Shown: positions 54,559-63,945 of the stretch, in pieces | Layout: every line of letters starts with the position of its first letter | Numbering within the stretch: the stretch's first letter is position 1 | Origin: an uncultured Pseudovibrio sp. | GTDB lineage: Bacteria; Pseudomonadota; Alphaproteobacteria; Rhizobiales; Stappiaceae | Reading direction: 5' to 3' | Assembly: GCA_947496145.1 (NCBI GenBank) | Contig: CANMBS010000007.1 | Location: 124,001-188,000 of the forward strand | DNA length: 64,000 nucleotides | Translations under genes and position numbers: made by a program | The notes under the pieces: model-generated | Databases searched by the model: none | Told to the model about the DNA's origin: nothing | What the model saw: only the letters and a program-made list of their open reading frames with translations

Positions 54559-55206
54559 ATGATGGTAAGCAAGTTAGACAAGAAGAAGCAGCGCGGCGAA
54601 AACACACGAAAGGCGCTCATTAAGTCAACCATCGACTGCCTTGATCGATTGGGCTATGCAGAAACCTCTATCAACCGGGTCCTTGAAGGGGTGGATGTGA
54701 GCCGCGGTGCGCTCATGCACCATTTCCCTTCTAAAGAAGACCTTGTCATTGGCACGGTTGATTTCCTGCTTTCCCGTATTTTGCGCCATTATCAGCAGCA
54801 AAGTACAAGCTCGTTCCCATTTGCGCAGATCACCAAATCCGAGAGCGGCAGTCTGCCGGATGCTCTTGTAGCTTACTGGAACAACAAGATCGACACACCT
54901 GAAGGCCGCGCCTTCTCAGAAATCCTCATGGCAACGCGCACAGATAAAGCGCTGGCACAGCGCATCTCCACCACGCTGGAAGCCTGGAACCATGAGCTTA
55001 ACCAGTTCTTCCTTCCACCCGGTCTGAGCGCACAAGAGACAGAGGATATGACCCTGCTCCTGATCATCTGGCGCTCATTCATTCGCGGTATGATCTTCCA
55101 GCAGGAGTTTCATAGTGATCCGGCCTATGTCGAAAAAATCATTCGCAAATTCGCAAGTATCATCGAACCGCATTTAAAGTTGGCAACACCACACGACCAT
55201 GCCTGA
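54559..55206 (+). CDS. atuR: TetR-family regulator (AtuR-like)
   Basis: The 215-residue repressor has an N-terminal helix-turn-helix TSINRVLEGVDVSRGALMHHFPSKEDLV and a ligand-binding helical domain. ATG at 54559 is preferred; AAGG lies 9 bp before it and an adjacent in-frame TTG is possible. It is divergent from atuA. In Pseudomonas AtuR represses the atu cluster and is relieved by a pathway intermediate; the same is inferred here. Confidence 0.85.
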   Translation: MMVSKLDKKKQRGENTRKALIKSTIDCLDRLGYAETSINRVLEGVDVSRGALMHHFPSKEDLVIGTVDFLLSRILRHYQQQSTSSFPFAQITKSESGSLPDALVAYWNNKIDTPEGRAFSEILMATRTDKALAQRISTTLEAWNHELNQFFLPPGLSAQETEDMTLLLIIWRSFIRGMIFQQEFHSDPAYVEKIIRKFASIIEPHLKLATPHDHA

Positions 55207-55357
55207 GGCACACCAATCAGGCAAATACCCGGTAATCCATTAAGCATTGCCTAGGGATATAGCCAGTTCGACCCACTCATTAATCCAGAGGGAATCGTAA
55301 AGGTTTATGATCTGACAGCAACATACAAGCTTGTTGGATAAGGGAGCCTTTTGACCC

Positions 55358-57697
55358 ATGGACGAGGCATCAGACACACAGCCGGACAGTACTCCGCCAG
55401 CAACTGAGCAAGACCCGGTTTGCGGAATGCAGGTCAACGTGACCGCCCAAACTCCCTCCACCAGTTTCTCTGGAAAGTCATTCTACTTCTGCTCAGAAAA
55501 GTGCTCCCATAAGTTTCAGGCTGATCCCTATTTCTACACCTCTGGAAACAGCAGCAAGCAACAGGAAACGAAGGCACAGGACACAGACTACACCTGCCCC
55601 ATGCACCCGGAAATCGTGCAGAAAGGTCCCGGTGAATGCCCAATCTGCGGCATGGCGCTGGAGCCGATGACTGTCGGCACAAATGACGAGCCCAGCCACG
55701 AACTTGTCGATTTCACCCGCCGGTTCTGGATAAGCGCGGTTCTGTCCATTCCACTCCTTGCCATTGCCATGGGGCCATTGGTTGGCCTCCCCTTCCGCCA
55801 GTGGATTGGAGAACCAGAGGCAATCTACCTTGAGTTTGTTCTGGCAACACCTGTGGTTTTATGGGCTGGCGTTCCTCTGTTTAAGCGAGGTATCAAATCC
55901 ATCACCACATGGAACCTCAACATGTGGACGCTCATCACGCTCGGCGTAGGTGCCGCCTATCTTTACTCAATAGTCGCAACCTTCCTGCCGAACCTGTTTC
56001 CCGCCAGCATCAAAGCTGAAACAGGCCATCCGCCGGTTTATTATGAGGCTGCTGCTGTTATTCTGGCACTGGTCTTCATGGGGCAGGTGCTTGAGCTACG
56101 AGCAAGAGAGCGCACAGGTGATGCCATCCGCGCCTTGCTGGACCTTGCCCCCAAAACTGCCCGCCGCGTTCTGCCAGATGGCTCCGAGTACGATGCCCCA
56201 CTGGAAAACATCATGACAGGCGACCGCCTGCGCATCCGCCCCGGAGAGGCTGTTCCCGTCGATTCCAGCGTAGTGGACGGGCAATCCTACGTGGATGAAA
56301 GCATGATCACTGGTGAACCCATCGCGCTGGAGAAAAACATCGGAGACACCGTCACAGGCGGAACCCTAAACAAAAACGGCACTTTGATTATTGAGGCAAC
56401 CAATGTCGGCGCAGATACCATGCTCGCAAAAATTGTCGCCATGGTTTCCTCTGCACAACGTTCCCGCGCGCCCATTCAGGGCATGGCCGACAAGGTATCA
56501 GCCTATTTTGTACCCGCTGTGGTAAGCGTTTCCGTTCTCTCATTTTTTATCTGGCTTATCATTGGCCCCGCCCCTTCTTTAACCTATGCCATAATCGTCG
56601 CCGTTTCCGTACTCATCATCGCCTGTCCCTGCGCTCTGGGACTGGCAACGCCCATGTCCATCATGACAGCCAGCGGCAGAGGCGCTCAGGCAGGTGTGCT
56701 CATCAAAGACGCCACCGCACTGGAACTCATGTCCAAAGTAGATACCCTCATCGTCGACAAAACCGGCACCATCACAGAGGGCAAACCCACGCTTACCTCT
56801 ATCCTGTCTTTCACGCAGGACTACGCCGAGGCCCAGCTCCTGCACATCGCCGCCTCCATAGAAAAGGGCTCCGAGCACCCTCTGGCAGAAGCCATCGTCA
56901 ACGCTGCCAAGGCGCAGAACATGTCTTTAGCCGATGCCGAAGACTTCCACGCTCACACCGGCAAAGGCGTCAGCGCCGCAGTGGATGGAAAAGTATACGC
57001 CATTGGCAACCCGGCAATCTTCGCATTATCAGACGAGATCTCCGAGGACATGAAGCAAAAGCATCAGGACCTCAGCACCCGAGGCAACACCTGCATCTAT
57101 GTTTCCAGTGAACACAGGGTCCTCGGTCTCATCGCCATTTCAGACCCCGTCAAGGAAAACGCGGGCGAAGCCATCAGGCAGCTCCATGAGCAAGGCATCA
57201 AGATCATCATGGCAACAGGTGATAATGCTTTAACCGCCAAAGCAGTCGCCAGTACTGTGGGTATTGATGAGTTCAAGGCAGAAGCCCTGCCAGAGGACAA
57301 GAAAACCCTCATAGACCAGCTCCACTCCACTGGAACCATCATCGCCATGGCAGGCGACGGCGTCAATGACGCCCCGGCCCTCGCCGCCGCCGATGTTGGC
57401 CTCGCCATGGGCACAGGTGCAGACGTTGCAGTAGAAAGCGCAGGCATCACCCTGCTCAATGGTGATCTCACCGGAATTGTTCGCGCCCGCCGTCTTGCAA
57501 TCGGCTCCCTGCGCAACATCCGCCAGAACCTCTTTCTGGCTTTTGTCTACAACTCCGCAGGCGTTCCCATCGCAGCAGGCATTCTCTACCCTTTCACCGG
57601 AGCCCTGCTGTCCCCCATGATCGCTGCACTGGCCATGAGCCTCTCATCCTTCTGCGTTGTCATGAACTCCCTGCGCCTGAGAAACCTGAAACTCTAA
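55358..57697 (+). CDS. Copper-type P1B ATPase with YHS and metal-binding N-terminal domains
   Basis: Heavy-metal-exporting P-type ATPase of 779 residues. The N-terminus has a YHS domain (DPVCGMQVNV...FYFCSEKCSHKF) and a second cysteine module (YTCPMHPEIV...GECPICGMALEP) instead of the usual CxxC HMA domains. The transport site CPC lies near residue 423 (IIACPCALGLATP), DKTGT near 465, SEHPL near 500 and GDGVNDAPAL near 666. CPC indicates Cu(I). No CueR or other copper regulator is adjacent. The stop codon overlaps the convergent nitroreductase gene by 4 bp. Confidence 0.93.
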   Translation: MDEASDTQPDSTPPATEQDPVCGMQVNVTAQTPSTSFSGKSFYFCSEKCSHKFQADPYFYTSGNSSKQQETKAQDTDYTCPMHPEIVQKGPGECPICGMALEPMTVGTNDEPSHELVDFTRRFWISAVLSIPLLAIAMGPLVGLPFRQWIGEPEAIYLEFVLATPVVLWAGVPLFKRGIKSITTWNLNMWTLITLGVGAAYLYSIVATFLPNLFPASIKAETGHPPVYYEAAAVILALVFMGQVLELRARERTGDAIRALLDLAPKTARRVLPDGSEYDAPLENIMTGDRLRIRPGEAVPVDSSVVDGQSYVDESMITGEPIALEKNIGDTVTGGTLNKNGTLIIEATNVGADTMLAKIVAMVSSAQRSRAPIQGMADKVSAYFVPAVVSVSVLSFFIWLIIGPAPSLTYAIIVAVSVLIIACPCALGLATPMSIMTASGRGAQAGVLIKDATALELMSKVDTLIVDKTGTITEGKPTLTSILSFTQDYAEAQLLHIAASIEKGSEHPLAEAIVNAAKAQNMSLADAEDFHAHTGKGVSAAVDGKVYAIGNPAIFALSDEISEDMKQKHQDLSTRGNTCIYVSSEHRVLGLIAISDPVKENAGEAIRQLHEQGIKIIMATGDNALTAKAVASTVGIDEFKAEALPEDKKTLIDQLHSTGTIIAMAGDGVNDAPALAAADVGLAMGTGADVAVESAGITLLNGDLTGIVRARRLAIGSLRNIRQNLFLAFVYNSAGVPIAAGILYPFTGALLSPMIAALAMSLSSFCVVMNSLRLRNLKL

Positions 57698-58386
57698 TCA
57701 GCTACCGTCAAAATCTCACAGAGCGGTTTCTTCAGCTTCGCCACAGAAGGCACCTTCGCATTGTCCGCAGGATGACCCACAGCCACAATCATGATTGGCT
57801 TTTCCGAGTCAGACCGCTCCAGCATACCATTTAAAAACTTCATCGGGTTTGGTGTGTGTGTCAGACAAACCAGTCCCGCATGATGCAGCGCGGTCAATAA
57901 AAAGCCGCAGGCAATTCCAGTACTCTCCGGAACATAATAGTTCTTGTAGCGCGTTCCATCTTCAAACTGCCCCCAGCGCTGCGCAAACACCACAATCAGC
58001 CACGGCGCTTCCTCCAGATGCGGTTTATGCTCATTGGTCCCAATCGGCTCAAGCGCTTTGATCCACTCATCACCCGCCCCGCCATCATAAAACCGCCGCT
58101 CCTCTTCCTCGGCGGCTTCCCGAATACGCTTCTTGAACTCAGCCTGAGAAATCGCCACAAAGTGCCATGGCTGATGGTTCGCCCCAGACGGCGCTGTCCC
58201 GGCAGTACGAATGCATTCCTCAATCACCTCGCGGGCAACAGGACGATCAGAAAAATCCCGCACCGTATGCCGGCGTTTCATCCTGTCATAAATAGCTTTC
58301 ACAGCCTCAAGCATCTGCTCATCGCTCAGGTCCATACGGTCCGGCAAATCTACAGGCTCATACTTGATGTGTTCTTTGGCAAACAT
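57694..58386 (-). CDS. Nitroreductase-family flavoprotein
   Basis: FMN-dependent oxidoreductase of 230 residues with RHTVRDFSDRPVAREVIEECIRTAGTAPSGANHQPWHFV, typical of the family, and a C-terminal VGHPADNAKVP. A GGAACAGG site precedes the ATG at 58386. Substrate unknown; iodotyrosine-deiodinase-like members share the GTAPSGANHQPW segment. It lies convergent to the P-ATPase gene. Confidence 0.9.
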   Translation of the reverse strand: MFAKEHIKYEPVDLPDRMDLSDEQMLEAVKAIYDRMKRRHTVRDFSDRPVAREVIEECIRTAGTAPSGANHQPWHFVAISQAEFKKRIREAAEEEERRFYDGGAGDEWIKALEPIGTNEHKPHLEEAPWLIVVFAQRWGQFEDGTRYKNYYVPESTGIACGFLLTALHHAGLVCLTHTPNPMKFLNGMLERSDSEKPIMIVAVGHPADNAKVPSVAKLKKPLCEILTVAD

Positions 58387-58544
58387 CCTGTTCCCCGCTT
58401 CCTGGATATTCTTTAGGCGTGAGCAAACAGGTAAAAACCTCCCGGCATCCTGCATCTCACTTACGGCCCCGGCAAGCTAAAGGAGAATTGCAGCTAAATC
58501 TATTGAACTTGCCGCCAGAACGTCGATCCGGCCCCGGTCAGGGA

Positions 58545-58937
58545 TCACAATTTCCCGTCAGGCACCCAGCGCCGGGAAATCTCCCTGCTGTTTTCATAGC
58601 TGGCCTCAAAAATCGGAGCAGCCAATGTTGCCCGCACATGCAGCTTGCCTTCACCCACATTTTGAAATGCATGCATACATCCGGCAGGGATCAAAACACT
58701 CTGATTGGCTGTGGCAACATGTGTTACCCCCTGGCAAGTGATCTCCGCAGTGCCATCAATCACCTCCAGCAATTCTTCTACCGCATGTAAATGCAGCGGT
58801 GCCCCGCTTCCCGGCTCGCACCACTGATCAAAAATGCAAAGCTGACGAGACCCGTTGACCGCTGAAACCCGCATCCGGGTCATCACCCCGCCTCGCCACT
58901 CTTCAAGCTCCTGCACATTATGGTCAAGCAAAGTCAT
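58545..58937 (-). CDS. Cupin-domain protein
   Basis: Single-cupin protein of 130 residues. The metal motif appears as GSGAPLHLHAVEELLEVIDG and the second motif as QSVLIPAGCMHAFQN, giving the usual two-histidine-plus-glutamate site and a third histidine. Function unknown. The start MTLLDHN at 58937 is chosen on family fit. Confidence 0.83.
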   Translation of the reverse strand: MTLLDHNVQELEEWRGGVMTRMRVSAVNGSRQLCIFDQWCEPGSGAPLHLHAVEELLEVIDGTAEITCQGVTHVATANQSVLIPAGCMHAFQNVGEGKLHVRATLAAPIFEASYENSREISRRWVPDGKL

Positions 58938-59143
58938 CACAAGCCTCCAGTCCGCAAATCTGCACACCAGTTGTAACCACCAAAAGCAAAGAGTTTCGAA
59001 AGCACCCTCTTTAAAACTGACAGCTCAGGAATGATGAAACAACGCAGCGAATTGAAAGGAAAACCAAAACCTCTCCCATACGCCTTCCCCCTATCCTGAT
59101 CAGACCGCCCGCAAACGCGAACAACGGAACTCAGGTACGAGGA

Positions 59144-61294
59144 ATGCCTCTCAGTGACAGAGCAAAGGATGCGGTAAAAGTTGCGCTGGCCATGGTGATT
59201 GCCTACGCCATTGCACTTTATATGGATTGGGACCGTCCTTACTGGGCTGGCCTTGCTGTTGCTTTCATCTCGCTGGAAACTTCGGGCCAGTCTTTTCACA
59301 AAGGTTTGCAACGCCTCGGCGGCACATTGCTTGCCGCAATCATGGCCCTCACCTTGCTTTCACTGTTTCCTCAGCAACGCTGGATGTTCATGATCGCCCT
59401 CTCCAGTTATGTGTTTTTCTGCACCTACATGATGAAGTCCAGACGCAATCCATACTTCTGGAACGTTGCTGCTTTCGTCACCATCATCGTTGCCATTGAT
59501 GCCGCCGCCAGCGACCAGCCCGCATTTTACACCGCAGTTCTGCGCATTCAGGAAACCGCTCTGGGCGTGCTCACCTATAGCATAATCTCAGTGATCCTGT
59601 GGCCCAGAACCTCAGCTAAGACCCTTATCAAAACTTCAAAGAACCTGACACAGAGCGGGCTTGCGCTCTTTCAGAGCACAATGGCCCGCGAGTTCGCCAG
59701 CACCCCGCACAAGTACCTGCAACAGCAAGGCGAGTTTTCTGCCTTACAGGCCAGATTTGCAGACCTCTCAAATATCGCGGAACTGGAAAGCTATGAAGTC
59801 TGGGAGGTCAGCAAGCAATGGAAAGACACAGGCAGGCTATGGACCCGGTATGAGCGCGCACTGGAAGTCTGGCGACAAAGCTTCAACGAAGTCGACGATC
59901 TTGAGCTGGAGACCCGTATCCCATGGCTTTCCAGATATGAGGCAGAAATCACCAAACGTCTCAAAACCATCACAGCGCTCGCTGAAGGAAAAAACATCAA
60001 ACCAGAGCCACTCTTCAGGGATTTCCACCTCAAAGAGATCAACATATCCGGCCTGCAATACTTCCAGAAAGCTGCTCTATCCCTTTACATTCACGAGTTG
60101 GATGAGATCGAGCACATCACTTATCAGCTTCACGAAGTCAATACGGTCATCTTCAGCAAAACCACCAGCAGTCAGCTGGACTTTCACGTCAAGGAAAGCA
60201 CTCAGCCAGATGTGATCAACATGGGGCAGCTGAAAGGTGCTTCACGCGCCTTCCTGTGTTTGTGGGCAGCCTATCTCTCCTACATCTATTTCCCCAACCT
60301 ACCCGCAGGAACGGTGCTGGTCATTCTGGCGGGTGTTTACAGCGTTACCTTGTCCAGCAACCCCTACCTCAAGCCAACTGCTATCCTCATCCCCGGTTTG
60401 GTGTCCTCCACCTTCGGAGCCTTTATCTACCTGCTCATCATGCCCCATTTACACAGCTTCTGGTCACTGGGCGCGATAATCTTCATCTCAGTCTTTTCCA
60501 TCGCCTACCTCTTCCATTCCCCCCAAGCCGTTCTGGGCAGAATGTTCGGTCTGGCGAATTTTGTGATGATGACAAACATCAGCAACCACCAAAGCTACAG
60601 CTTCACATTCGTGGCAGATCAGTTTCTGGTCTTCCTCATAGTCATCGCCATTTATGCCAGTATTTCCATCTTCACGTTCAATCTGCGCCCTGAGGTGCAG
60701 TACCTCAACCTGCTGCGCCGCTTCTTTGCCAGCACCAGCTTCCTCCTGACAGAGCACCAAAGCGAGCCCCACACAGAGCCCTCAATACTGCGCCAGTACA
60801 TCCGGCGTCATCACCTCAATGAGGTTGAGAGCATTCCACATAAGATGTCCGGCTGGATTGCAGGCATCTCCCCCGGGCTCAACAAACACCAGTTGCTCAG
60901 AACAGTGATCATTCTGGAAGCACTCTCCATCCGCTTGTCCGTGCTCATCAACGAACTCAAATTTGCCCGGACCTCACAGCTCTATGAAGCGCTCAGACAA
61001 GACATTCACGGTTGGAGCGCTCAGCTGAAAGCGGACTTTGCAGAACTGGTCAAAGATCCGACAGGCGCAACCATCGGAGAAGCCGTCAGGCAGTGTGCAC
61101 TCACCATGCCGGAGATGGAATCCACCATCGCCAAAGTGCTCGAAGAGCGCGGCAAAGACGGCATCGATCTGGACGAACGATTAAATATCTATCGCATTCT
61201 TGGAGGTATTCGCAGTGTTTGTCGGGCATTAGAGGACTATGAGGACCAATCTCAAAGGATGGACTGGCCTCAACTGCAAGAAGCCCGGTTTTAA
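59144..61294 (+). CDS. FUSC-family efflux membrane protein (AaeB/FusC-like)
   Basis: Inner-membrane component of a three-part efflux pump, 716 residues, with two membrane halves (about residues 10-150 and 360-510) separated by and followed by soluble helical regions, the usual FUSC arrangement. It starts with ALAMVIAYAIALYMDWDRPYWAGLAVAFISLETSGQS. The next two genes encode DUF1656 and HlyD-type proteins, as in the aaeXAB and similar systems for aromatic acids or fusaric acid. Confidence 0.9.
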   Translation: MPLSDRAKDAVKVALAMVIAYAIALYMDWDRPYWAGLAVAFISLETSGQSFHKGLQRLGGTLLAAIMALTLLSLFPQQRWMFMIALSSYVFFCTYMMKSRRNPYFWNVAAFVTIIVAIDAAASDQPAFYTAVLRIQETALGVLTYSIISVILWPRTSAKTLIKTSKNLTQSGLALFQSTMAREFASTPHKYLQQQGEFSALQARFADLSNIAELESYEVWEVSKQWKDTGRLWTRYERALEVWRQSFNEVDDLELETRIPWLSRYEAEITKRLKTITALAEGKNIKPEPLFRDFHLKEINISGLQYFQKAALSLYIHELDEIEHITYQLHEVNTVIFSKTTSSQLDFHVKESTQPDVINMGQLKGASRAFLCLWAAYLSYIYFPNLPAGTVLVILAGVYSVTLSSNPYLKPTAILIPGLVSSTFGAFIYLLIMPHLHSFWSLGAIIFISVFSIAYLFHSPQAVLGRMFGLANFVMMTNISNHQSYSFTFVADQFLVFLIVIAIYASISIFTFNLRPEVQYLNLLRRFFASTSFLLTEHQSEPHTEPSILRQYIRRHHLNEVESIPHKMSGWIAGISPGLNKHQLLRTVIILEALSIRLSVLINELKFARTSQLYEALRQDIHGWSAQLKADFAELVKDPTGATIGEAVRQCALTMPEMESTIAKVLEERGKDGIDLDERLNIYRILGGIRSVCRALEDYEDQSQRMDWPQLQEARF

Positions 61295-61307
61295 AGGAGG
61301 AGCGCTG

Positions 61308-61520
61308 ATGAATGGTTTTCCAGCCGAATGGGCCATCGGCACAGTGTACTTCCCTCCCTTTCTGGTTGCAGCTGCCCTTGGCCTGCTTCTCAGCTGGCTC
61401 ACTGCCCGGTTGATGAACAGATATCGGCTCTCCAGATTTCTGCTTTATCCCCCCGGCGTCTTCGTTGCTCTCTCCGTCATCTACACCGTTATTCTTGGGA
61501 GCTGGGTTATTCCGATATGA
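61308..61520 (+). CDS. DUF1656 small membrane protein (AaeX-like)
   Basis: The 70-residue protein has two membrane spans and the family signature SRFLLYPPGVFVALSVIYTVILGSW in broken form (LYPPGVF...VIYTVI). GGAGGAG lies ahead of ATG 61308. Its end overlaps the next gene by 4 bp. DUF1656 proteins accompany FUSC pumps; their precise role is unknown. Confidence 0.88.
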   Translation: MNGFPAEWAIGTVYFPPFLVAAALGLLLSWLTARLMNRYRLSRFLLYPPGVFVALSVIYTVILGSWVIPI

Positions 61521-62662
61521 AAGCACTCAAACCCATCCATAAACTTGCAATCACCGGCACAATTATCGGCGTGGCTGTTCTCGCCTTCGCCTTCAAGTAT
61601 TACCAATACCTGCAAAACCCATGGACCCGCGACGGGCAGGTCCGCGCCAATATCATTCAGATCGCCACCCGCGTCTCCGGTCCCATTGTGGAACTGCCCA
61701 TTGTAGACAACCAGAAGATTGAGGCAGGCGAGCTGCTCTTCGTCATTGATCCAAGGACGTTTCAGGCCACCTATGCTCAGAAGAAAGCAGATCTCGACCA
61801 GACCGTCGATCAGCTCAATGCACTGGAAAAAGAACGCGAAGCAGCAGAGGCTAACGTCGCCCAGTATCGCTCCAACGTAGAACAGGCCAGTTCAGAACTC
61901 CGCTCCTCCATTGCCACCCTGAAAAACATCAAGGGCAATCTGGACAGAAACGCCAAGCTTTTAAAAGACGGTTATGTCACCCAGCGTACCTATGATCAGA
62001 TTGAAAAAAGCTACATCGTTGCACTGGCTGATACCGAGCAGGCCCAATCCGGTCTGGCACAGGCCGAAGCCGCTTTGGTCGAGGCGCAGGCGAGCCTTGC
62101 TAAGGTCGTGGCAAGTTTAGGTGCTAAGGGCAAAGACAATGCGCAGCTCCGCTCTGCCATGGCGGCACTGCGCACCGCAGAGCTGGATTTGGGTTTCACA
62201 CAGGTCGCAGCTCCCGTCTCCGGCTATATCACCAACCTCAACCTGCGTCTGGGCAGTCAGACCGTAGAAAACCAGCCCGCCCTTGCCCTTGTGGATTCCT
62301 CAAGCTTCTGGATTGATGCCTACTTTCCGGAAACAAAGATCAGCAGGATCAGCAAGGGCGATAAAGTGATCATGACCCTGATGGCCTATCCCGATCAGGT
62401 GGTCCACGGCGAAGTGGAAAGCATAGGCTGGGGGATCTCCCAGTCCGACGGCAGCACCGGCTCTGACCTGCTGCCCAATATCAGCCCCACCTTCGAATGG
62501 ATCCGCCTCGCCCAACGCATCCCCGTCCGCGTCAGGATCACAGACTTCCCCCCAAACATCCTCCTGCGCGTCGGCACCACAGTCTCCGTTCTGGTGCTGA
62601 CACACACAGCCTCAGACAGAACCTCCCCGCATGCCCCTCCCGCTCCACTGGTGTTTCAGTGA
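61517..62662 (+). CDS. HlyD-family periplasmic adaptor (AaeA/EmrA-like)
   Basis: Membrane-fusion protein of 381 residues with an N-terminal anchor (LAITGTIIGVAVLAFAFKYY), a lipoyl-type half-motif RVSGPIVELPIVDNQKIEAGELLFVID, a long coiled-coil hairpin, and the second half LDLGFTQVAAPVSGYITNLNL. The ATG overlaps the DUF1656 stop (ATGA). It joins the FUSC pump to an outer-membrane channel not encoded here. Confidence 0.92.
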   Translation: MKALKPIHKLAITGTIIGVAVLAFAFKYYQYLQNPWTRDGQVRANIIQIATRVSGPIVELPIVDNQKIEAGELLFVIDPRTFQATYAQKKADLDQTVDQLNALEKEREAAEANVAQYRSNVEQASSELRSSIATLKNIKGNLDRNAKLLKDGYVTQRTYDQIEKSYIVALADTEQAQSGLAQAEAALVEAQASLAKVVASLGAKGKDNAQLRSAMAALRTAELDLGFTQVAAPVSGYITNLNLRLGSQTVENQPALALVDSSSFWIDAYFPETKISRISKGDKVIMTLMAYPDQVVHGEVESIGWGISQSDGSTGSDLLPNISPTFEWIRLAQRIPVRVRITDFPPNILLRVGTTVSVLVLTHTASDRTSPHAPPAPLVFQ

Positions 62663-62787
62663 ACGCTCATCGCCAGAGGTACCAGCGAGACTGCTAAAGA
62701 TATAGCACGAACACAGCAATCTACCTCTGAGCCCTATCAGGAGCATGCACCCGCATTCAGCACAGTGCCCTGACACGCCCATAAGTG

Positions 62788-62893
62788 CTTAAAGCGTATC
62801 TCTGAAAAGTGGACATCGGTTTTCAGATAAAGATACGCAAAAACATAAGCTAAAGCAGATCAAGCGTTTCAGCTTAAACGCGAACTGCTTTAG
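62788..62893. repeat. Dispersed 106-bp two-hairpin element, copy 2
   Basis: Same length and orientation as the copy at 33225-33330, with two substitutions (CACCGG to CATCGG and CAAAAG to CATAAG). It lies between the efflux operon and the broken transposase. Confidence 0.9.
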
Positions 62894-62960
62894 TCGGTTC
62901 CTTTTCAGGCATCCCCTGCACAATCTCTAAAGCGGTTCTTTGAAAATTTGAAACGACAGG

Positions 62961-63945
62961 ATGCTCAAAGCAACTGATTTGTGGCTCACAAATTTTGGGA
63001 GGACTACAACATACCAGCCCCCCTCTATAGATCTGCGAGACCGTTTTGCCCCGCTGATTAAGAAGGGCTTATCTGGCGGTGAGGCAGCGCGCCGCCTTCA
63101 GGTATCAGCAGCAACCGGGGGCCGTTTGGCCTGCCAGATCCGCGAGTGCGGTTCTGCGCCGGTCGCGCCCTCGGGGCACCCACGCGGAACGGGTAAGCTA
63201 GCTGCCTGTGTGGTCTTTTTCAAAGAGTTGGTGGAGCGAGGCCCGGATATTACATTGTTTGAGCTTCAAGACGCGCTGGCGTGTGCCCATGGCGTCAGCG
63301 CGCGTCATTCGACCATTGCTGTGCTCTTGAAGCGCCTTGGCTTTACGCAAAAAATCGCGGGTTACCGCCGAACGTCGGCGCAGCACAGCAAAGCAGTGCC
63401 GCCGGGAGTGGATCGGGCACCGTGTCCCGGTGATCAGGGCTGCTCCTGAGCGCATTGTCTTCATTGATGCAACGGCTGTCAAAGCAAAACATACACCTAC
63501 ACGGAGGTGCTCTGCTCAAGGTGAGCGACTTGTGATGGACGCTCATTTGGAAGCTGGCAAACCCAGACCCAGATCGCAGGCTTAAGCACAGATGCGTTGA
63601 TTGCTCTCTGGGTGATCAAGGGAGCAATGAATGGGGCCGTTTTGGGAACCTGTATCCGGGAAGTCCTGATACCGGACCTCACTTCCGGTACGGTGGTCGT
63701 CCCTGACAACCTCGCCACCCGTTACAATGCACAGGCTGCGGCAGCCTGAGGGTACATAGTTGCTGGTTCCTCTGTCTGCCGCCATACTCGCCTGATCTGC
63801 CCCCAATTGAGCTGGCCTTTTCAAAGCGCAAAGCTCATCTGGGACGGATCAGTTGCCCGATCCTTCACTTCTGTCTTCTGCGCCATTGGCCAAACTTGCG
63901 ACCTTTACTAGGCTGCCAAATATTGGAACGACTTCAAGACAGCCG
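62961..63945 (+). pseudogene. Broken IS630-family transposase
   Basis: Remains of a transposase spread over all three plus frames. The N-terminal HTH part reads LRDRFAPLIKKGLSGGEAARRLQVS; after a frameshift near 63350 it continues with VFIDATAVKAKHTPT (first catalytic Asp) in a second frame. After another shift near 63550 the original frame resumes with TVVVPDNLATRYNA (second Asp), reaches a stop near 63747, and the last part LPPYSPDLPPIELAFSKRKAHL (catalytic Glu) is in the third frame. The element is dead as a protein gene. Clear terminal inverted repeats were not found. Confidence 0.87.

Noticed and set aside
63340-63360. A6 run as a programmed frameshift site in the transposase
   Set aside because: The shift needed is +1, and a second frameshift and a stop codon follow, so decay explains it better.
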